Assembly (NCBI GenBank): GCA_018398765.1
Contig: JAHBMJ010000642.1
Coordinates: forward strand, 1-64,000
Source: Chromera velia
Lineage: Eukaryota > Sar > Chromeraceae
Direction of reading: 5' to 3'
Length of the DNA stretch: 64,000 nucleotides
Positions 58,429 through 64,000 of the stretch are shown in pieces. Below the pieces are notes generated by a model that was not told the origin of the DNA, ran no database searches, and saw only the letters and a list, made by a program, of their open reading frames with translations. Every line of letters begins with the position of its first letter. The stretch's first letter is position 1. The position numbers and the translations under genes are program-made.

Positions 58429-60782
58429 CCGGATCCACTCATTCCCCCATGCATTCCGTTCCTTCCACTCAGGGCTCTCCTCCCTCCTTCCCTCCCTCCC
58501 TGACGGAAAGACGGACGGACTGACTCTTCATCGACCGTCACTTTGACCTCTCCACTGGAGGAGAACATGTCGTCTGGGGGGCCACTCTCGTGCATCACCT
58601 GCGAGGGAGGGAGAGAGAGAGGAAGAGAGGGAGAGAGATTGACTGTTTGTGTTGTCAGGCCAAGGGAGACAGGCATGCACGTGCATCTAGAGCGCGAGGA
58701 GGGGAACAGGGCCAAAAAGCGGGAGGACAGATGGACAACAATGGAAAAAAAGTAAAAGAGAAACGAAGACCAGTCTGACCAGGCAAGAGAACAGCATAGC
58801 AGAAAAAAAGGAACACAGAGTCAACTTTGTGTTCACCTGACATGCAGTCCCTCTCTCGCACAGAAGCAAACAAAGGAAAGAACGAAAAAATCAGTACCTC
58901 AAAACAACTGTCATCGGATGAGAGAGAAAAGGCCGAGAACAGAACGAAACAGAAAGAAGAAACGACTGTGGAAAAAAACACCAAACAACGCGCCGACCTC
59001 AGCAGAGTATCCGAAGACGCTCGAATCGCTCCGGCCCACAATGTCCGTCAGTGCCTCTGCCGTCCCCCAAATCCACCACGGAGGGGGAGGAGACTGAAAG
59101 TCACGATGGTCCTGATTCCGCCGAAGAGGAAAGCCCACTTTGCTTTCTGTGGGATATTCTTTGTTCCGAAAAGCCTGAGGGCTTCCCTGCGGCTGCGGCT
59201 GTACGTCTCCTTCGTCTGCTCTTCCTCGTCTATCTGGTGATGGCGAAAGGGCAGAAGGCCTTTTTCTCTCCTGCTGCTGTCGCGTAGGTGTCTGTGGGGA
59301 GTTTTCCAAAGGAGATTTCTCGCTTTCCGCACCGGCGCCCCATGCATCGTCCTTGGGCAACCCCCTTCCTCCCTCAGGACTCTTTTGAGGCTGCTGAGGG
59401 CCTCCTCTCCCCACCCCCAAACCTCCAGCAGACACGCCCCGTACGGAGGACCGGACAGCCCCCGGTTTGGGTGGAGGGGACCCTCCGTTTCCGTTTCGCT
59501 CGGGGGCGTCCCTTGCAGCAGCAGGCTGAGAGGAGGAAGGAGCTTGATGGGGCCGGAGGGAAGCACCGGAAGCCGCTGGGCCACGGGCGGAGGGCGCGCC
59601 TCGGTCGGGACTTTGCGGGGCCCCGGGGGCCTTCGCCTTCGCCTCAGGCGGACCATTTCCCCGCCCCCATTGAGCGTTCGGTGCCGGTGTTGGCTCATCG
59701 TTGTCCCATCCCCCTCCCCCGTTCGCCCAGGGTGACGTCTTTCCCTTCACGTCGACCCTCCTGGATGGGTCGCCACAAGTCCATTTTTGGGGCCGCCACT
59801 GATTGCTGTCGCTGAAAGAGTACAAAGAGAAAAGAGGAAGCGAAAAGGGAAAGACGTCCACACACACACAGACACCCACACACACGTAGAGAGAGTAGGG
59901 GAGAGATGGAGGGGAAGAAGGTCGGTTCGTTCGTTCGAGAGCCCGAGTCTCTCTCGCCTCTTATCTGGCAACACGGGCGGGAAGGGAGGAAGGAAGGAAG
60001 GAAGGAAGACCGATTCTTCAAGCCGGTAGCGTCCCTCCTCTTCTCCAATTTCCTGTTCTTTCTCCTTGGAAGGAAATGAGTGCTCTTACACTTCTTTGTC
60101 CACCTCTCTATCTATGCGCCCAACCGACAGACAAACTGCATGACTTCTCTTTCTTTCTCATCCATCCAGCAGAAGGCAGACAGACAGACAGACAGGCACA
60201 CAGACAGACACACAGGACAGGCAGACAGACAGACACACACACAGACAGACAGACATGCAGACACACAGACAGGCAGACAGACAGACAGACACAGAGACAG
60301 ACAGGCAGACACACAGACAGGCAAACAGACGCACAGACAGACAGGCAGACACACAGACAGACAGGCTAAGTGACTCTTTATTTCTCCTCCTTCTCTTCAT
60401 GACCGACAGGCCGGCAGACCAACCAGGCGATGCGCTCGTCAACCCTCGCGTTGCACTGTTGGAAGTATTCCTTCGGCGTCGGCAGCTGGGCAGACGGGTC
60501 GTCGTAAGAGAACGCGCACCCATGGAACAGGACCTGGACGCACTCGGCCACAGAGTCCCTCTTTCCGCCCTCGGGCTGTGAGGTAGATTGAGGCAGCCAG
60601 AGTTTTCTGCCAAGTGATCGTTTCTCTGGGAACATCTTGAGGTTGTTGATTGACAAGGGAAGGGGGGGCTTGTTTTCCTTCGCTCTCTCTGAATTGCAGA
60701 AGGCGACCTCCGCAAACTCCAGAAGAAGGAACGCCCCCCGCCAGAGCTCGTAGAGCATCCTGGCAGTCATCTGCACACACGC

Positions 60783-60817
<35 letters not shown>

Positions 60818-61846
60818 GAGAGAGAGAGGGAGAGAGAGGGAAACAGAACAAGACATCGAGTGGATCAACGCACACTGCCTCCTGCCTTTTGTCCCTTCTT
60901 TCTTTTTCGTTCAGCCCTCTTTTCTCTTCTCCCGTTTGACAATGATTCGATCTCGACTCAAAACTTTTGAAGTGGAAGGTAAGAGAGAGGAAGGAGACTG
61001 AAGAAAAGAAGTCACGAGCATGCAAGAGAAGCAACGAGCAGAGAATGGATACACGATACAGGTCACAGAAGGGAATCCGAAAAAAAAGAACGATACAGCG
61101 ACGCTTTTCTTCAAGCGGAACTGTAGAGTAAACAGAGCACAGATCTGTAATTGGACGCAGCTACCAGCAGACAGAAGAGACACTCGGATAGGGTCCTGTT
61201 CCCTCCTTTCATTTTTGCATCTCCCACACCACACACAGTCGGATGAACAAACAGACCGACAGACGCAGAAAGGCTCAAAAAGAGAAGGGAGGCAGACAGT
61301 CACGCAGGCAGTCGGGCTCGAAACCAGATAGACAGCCCCATGCAGGCCGATGGAGACCCAGAAAGAGAGAAAGAAAGAAAGACGGGCTGACCTCCTTTGA
61401 AGCAAACATGAAGTGGCTGAGGCCCTCAAAGGGATCCACAACCGTGAAGCCTCCAAACCAATCGTTCTCGATCAGCCTGCGCAGAGGAAACGGAAGGGGA
61501 AAGGGAAAGCGGGGAGACCGTGGGAGGAAAATAGGCAATGGGTTTCGTGGTGGCAAAAAAGAGGGCGCGGGAGGGAAGGGAGCAAGGAAAGAAGGGAGGA
61601 AGAGGATTAACTGCGATTTCACCGATCGGTGTTTGTCTGGTCTGCTCTCTCCTTTTCTCTTTTCCCACTCTTCCCCTCTTGTGGGCACCCCATTGACTGA
61701 CTGACTGACTGACTGACTGACTGACTTTTCCCGTCCATTCCAGAACGACATGGACGACCCGGTCTGCACGCACACCACACACACACACACACACACACAC
61801 ACCACACACACACACCACACACACACACCACACCACACACCACACA

Positions 61847-61882
<36 letters not shown>

Positions 61883-63731
61883 AAGAAAAGGAGAGGGAGA
61901 GAGAGAGAGAGAGGAGGAATGTCGATGTCGATGTGAAGACTCTCTCTCTCTCTCTCTCTGTCCGCCTGACTTCCTTCCTGTGTAGAGAATTGGGTGAAAC
62001 CGACGTCGTCGTTAGTCGACCCGACACTCAGCTGAGTCACAGAGTCAGGAAGGAATGCAAAGCTTCGACAGGGCCCTCAGTCAGGCAGCCAGTCACTGGG
62101 CGAGGTCTTCCATTCGTTGAAGGAAACAGAGAAGCTCCTGCAGGGCCACCAATGGGATCGTTCGAAAGCCAGGGGGCAAAAGAAAGAACCCTCCTTGAAC
62201 GGAACAGGGTGACTCAGCCAACGCTCAAGACTCGCAAGCAAGTAAAGGTTGGACCGACCGACCGACCATGTAGCCTCTCGGTCCTTTGTCGACTTGAACC
62301 TGCAGCAATTAAATTCATTTGCATCCTTCCGGTCATAAGAGATAAACGCATTTAGATCATCAAAAGGCCAGAGTCTCAACATGACAGCCAGAGCAGAGAC
62401 AAATGCGAAGAGCTTCCGGGGGGGGGCCTTCCTTCTTCAGTGGTCGAGTGAGTAAGCAGATGAAAGACAGAACAAATGTGTGTGTCTCTGGAAGAAAACG
62501 ATGCAGCAGTTCGGAACCAACAATCAATCTACAGCTTCTTAACTTACTTCGACAGCTACCTGCCTGCCTGCCTGCCTGGATACAAGAAGTGAGGGGAAAG
62601 AAAAAGAAAGGTTTGTCTTGTCGCGCCAAAACGCAATTTCCCCCCCAGAGATCAGAAGAGAGTCGAGGAGGCGGATGCATCATGCCATGGAAGGGAAAAA
62701 AAGTGAAAAGAAACCAAGCGGGGGTAAGAAATTACAGACTGCCTGCGTTTCGTACCCGCCTCCCAAACCAACGATGGATCGAGCGACTCGACAGACCGAC
62801 CCCCATGTCCTTGTCGTACTGTGTGCCCAGGCCGCAGACCTCCGCCTTGGTCTTTCTGCTCGTCTCCCCGATGGAGATCACCTCTGAGTGGACGGAGAAC
62901 TCCGTAGCGTAGAAGTAGAAGAACCCAAGCAGCAGCTCGAGCAGAGCGGGGCTTCGCTTTTTGTACGGGTGCATGTTAGACGTGTCGCGCATTCTGCTCT
63001 CAACATAGGACGAGGCGGAGGAGGAGGAGGGAAGACCGTAAGACAAAGACTCTACTCGAATCAAAAAATGTTTCAATCTGCGTCCCTTTAGGAGTGTTGA
63101 CCTCTCCATGCACACGTACAATCTCAGAAAACCTCACGCCAAATTAGAACAGGGCCAGGAGAAACGAATTCAAGAAGGCATGACAGAAGCCGACGACGGG
63201 AGAGAAACAAAGGGAGAGGATGACTCTCCGACAAGAGCTTTTTAGCTGACTGACTGACTGGCTGACTGACAAGCCAGTAAGAGACAGAGGACATGAAAGC
63301 AAAAGGAAGGAAAACAGAAAATTCGAAACCAATACATACAAGCGGTACACCCAAATCGCTGTCCATCCATCCACAATTTTCTCTCAATTTCGACTTAGCA
63401 CTCAAAGACAAAGCTCCCGCCAAAGCAGAATCACGGCGTCACACTCACTGAGTTCATCTGAATCACCTCCCGAGGCTCGATGGACACCCACCGAAAAAAA
63501 CCCTCGATCTTTCTGTCTGACCTGAGGGGTTCAAAGGGGCCTATGGGTTCGTGCACCCCCTTGTACCACGGGGGCTGTACCTTGTCCTCAAAGGGGGGGT
63601 CGTAGAAGTAGGTGTTCACCGATTTCATCTCGCCGTCTCTGGAGAACGACGCGTTGTAGTTCCCCTCCATCGGGTCCGGATAGGCCTGAGGGTCCTGAAG
63701 GTTTGGGAGGATGCCCTCTTTGCGACCCCCC
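54445..63731 (-). CDS. Non-canonical poly(A)/terminal uridylyl transferase, 3' portion
   Basis: Minus-strand exons, by frame and phase: 63731-63449, 62998-62801, 62137-62097, 61476-61392, 60770 to about 60400, 60052-60011 (phase-dependent), 59811-59040, 58598-58521, 57193-57126, 56850-56766, 56493 to about 55325, and 54942-54445 (stop TGA). The 62998 exon encodes [20 protein letters not shown], the PAP-associated domain of Trf4/Cid1/TUT enzymes. ILPNLQDP in the first exon and [17 protein letters not shown] in the fourth match the central-domain and D-P-F segments of that family. The catalytic nucleotidyltransferase exons lie beyond 64000. The later exons give a long disordered tail rich in Pro, Gly, Arg, Asp and Arg/Glu repeats, with DDLFGPRR and DDLFGPKK. 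Such enzymes add A or U tails to RNA. Two exon joins (after 60770 and before 54942) are unresolved. Confidence 0.78.
55317..55337. repeat. (GA)n microsatellite in polymerase intron
   Basis: GA run on the plus strand (CT on the coding strand) directly 3' of the exon ending near 55325-55340. Confidence 0.85.
57223..57262. repeat. (GA)n microsatellite in polymerase intron
   Basis: About 18 GA units, preceded by GAGC repeats. On the coding strand this is a CT tract just upstream of the 57193 acceptor. Confidence 0.92.
58392..58425. repeat. (CA)n microsatellite in polymerase intron
   Basis: CA run within the intron following the exon that ends at 58521. Confidence 0.9.
60172..60366. repeat. (CAGA)n imperfect microsatellite in polymerase intron
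   Basis: Nearly 200 bases of CAGA with CACA and GGCA variants. Long Cys/Val/Ser-rich or Asp/Arg/Gln/Thr-rich ORFs over it in both strands are repeat artefacts. Confidence 0.95.
61696..61724. repeat. (GACT)n microsatellite in polymerase intron
   Basis: Seven GACT units inside the intron between the 62097 and 61476 splice sites. Confidence 0.93.
61770..61878. repeat. (CA)n compound microsatellite in polymerase intron
   Basis: CA units broken by CCACAC variants, followed by a GA tract to about 61915. Confidence 0.95.
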
Positions 63732-63957
63732 CTGCAGGCAACGAGGGAGCAGAACGTTCAGACGACAGAGAGAAAGAGAAACAGCCAAGGAAGAGAGCTC
63801 TGAGTGAAGGAGGAAACGGACAAAGAAACGAAACCAGGAGGAACGGAACGGAACGGCGTCACCAGTTGAAAGAGAGCGTCAGGGAGAGGACGGAAGAGAA
63901 AAGTAAAATCGCGCAGAGAAACAACACTCACGCACACGCGCACACAAACACGCGCGC

Positions 63958-63989
<32 letters not shown>

Positions 63990-64000
63990 CGAAAGAGAGG
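63732..64000. other. Intron of the polymerase gene, window edge
   Basis: The 63731 acceptor follows TTGCCTGCAG on the coding strand. The remaining bases are GA-rich on the plus strand and show no exon. Confidence 0.6.

Noticed and set aside
60112-60715. Long Cys/Val/Leu-rich and Asp/Arg/Gln-rich ORFs on both strands
   Set aside because: They are translations of the CAGA/CACA microsatellite inside a polymerase intron; only the 60770-60400 part carries true coding sequence, in another frame.
61426-62040. ORFs with Val/Cys/Trp runs
   Set aside because: Produced by the (CA)n and (GA)n tracts; only the short segment at 61476-61392 encodes the conserved polymerase sequence.

Overview
The window is nuclear DNA of a unicellular eukaryote with GT-AG introns, very frequent C-A-G 3' splice sites after pyrimidine-rich tracts, long introns and spacers packed with CT, CA, GA and CAGA microsatellites, and many degenerate transposons. 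One gene (25808-27772) begins with a signal-peptide-like segment followed by an Ala-Phe motif, as on proteins sent to complex red-lineage plastids. Together with the TE load and the repeated TGCATGCA octamers this suggests an alga with a secondary plastid, most likely a chromerid alveolate such as Chromera. The organism assignment is inference.

Layout, left to right. The 3' exons of ribosome-biogenesis factor NSA2 (+) end at 2435. A repeat region follows, holding a complete but dead Ty1/copia LTR retrotransposon on the minus strand (4822-10961, 5-bp target duplication). The copia element sits inside an older ~430-bp hairpin repeat. A low-complexity Ser/Arg/Lys-rich gene (+, 11964-13765) carries five copies of a short SLxDMM-like motif. 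After it come a LINE reverse-transcriptase relic (14645-15060) and a 488-bp hAT-like MITE (15945-16432), then about 6 kb without a recognisable gene.

An RRM protein gene (-, 22941-25086) and an MTP18/MTFP1-family gene (+, 25808-27772) are divergently arranged around a shared 0.7-kb promoter region. After an AT-rich spacer lies a degenerate UPF1-like SF1 helicase (-, 30834-32752), then an unrecognised small gene (+, 33487-34162), doubtful exons to about 36.3 kb, and a cluster of the same hairpin repeat (37.8-39.7 kb) that includes a tRNA-like pol III unit. A MAP-kinase-like CMGC kinase (+, 39994-43509) follows.

From 43.5 to 54.4 kb I see no gene, only microsatellites, AT-rich blocks and one repeat copy. 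The right end is the 3' portion of a large minus-strand gene (54445 to beyond 63731) for a non-canonical poly(A)/U polymerase with a long disordered tail. Its catalytic 5' exons lie outside the window. Three genes concern RNA (NSA2, the RRM protein, the terminal nucleotidyltransferase), but they are not evidently linked. Exon joins were worked out by hand from reading frame, splice motifs and phase; no transcript evidence was available.
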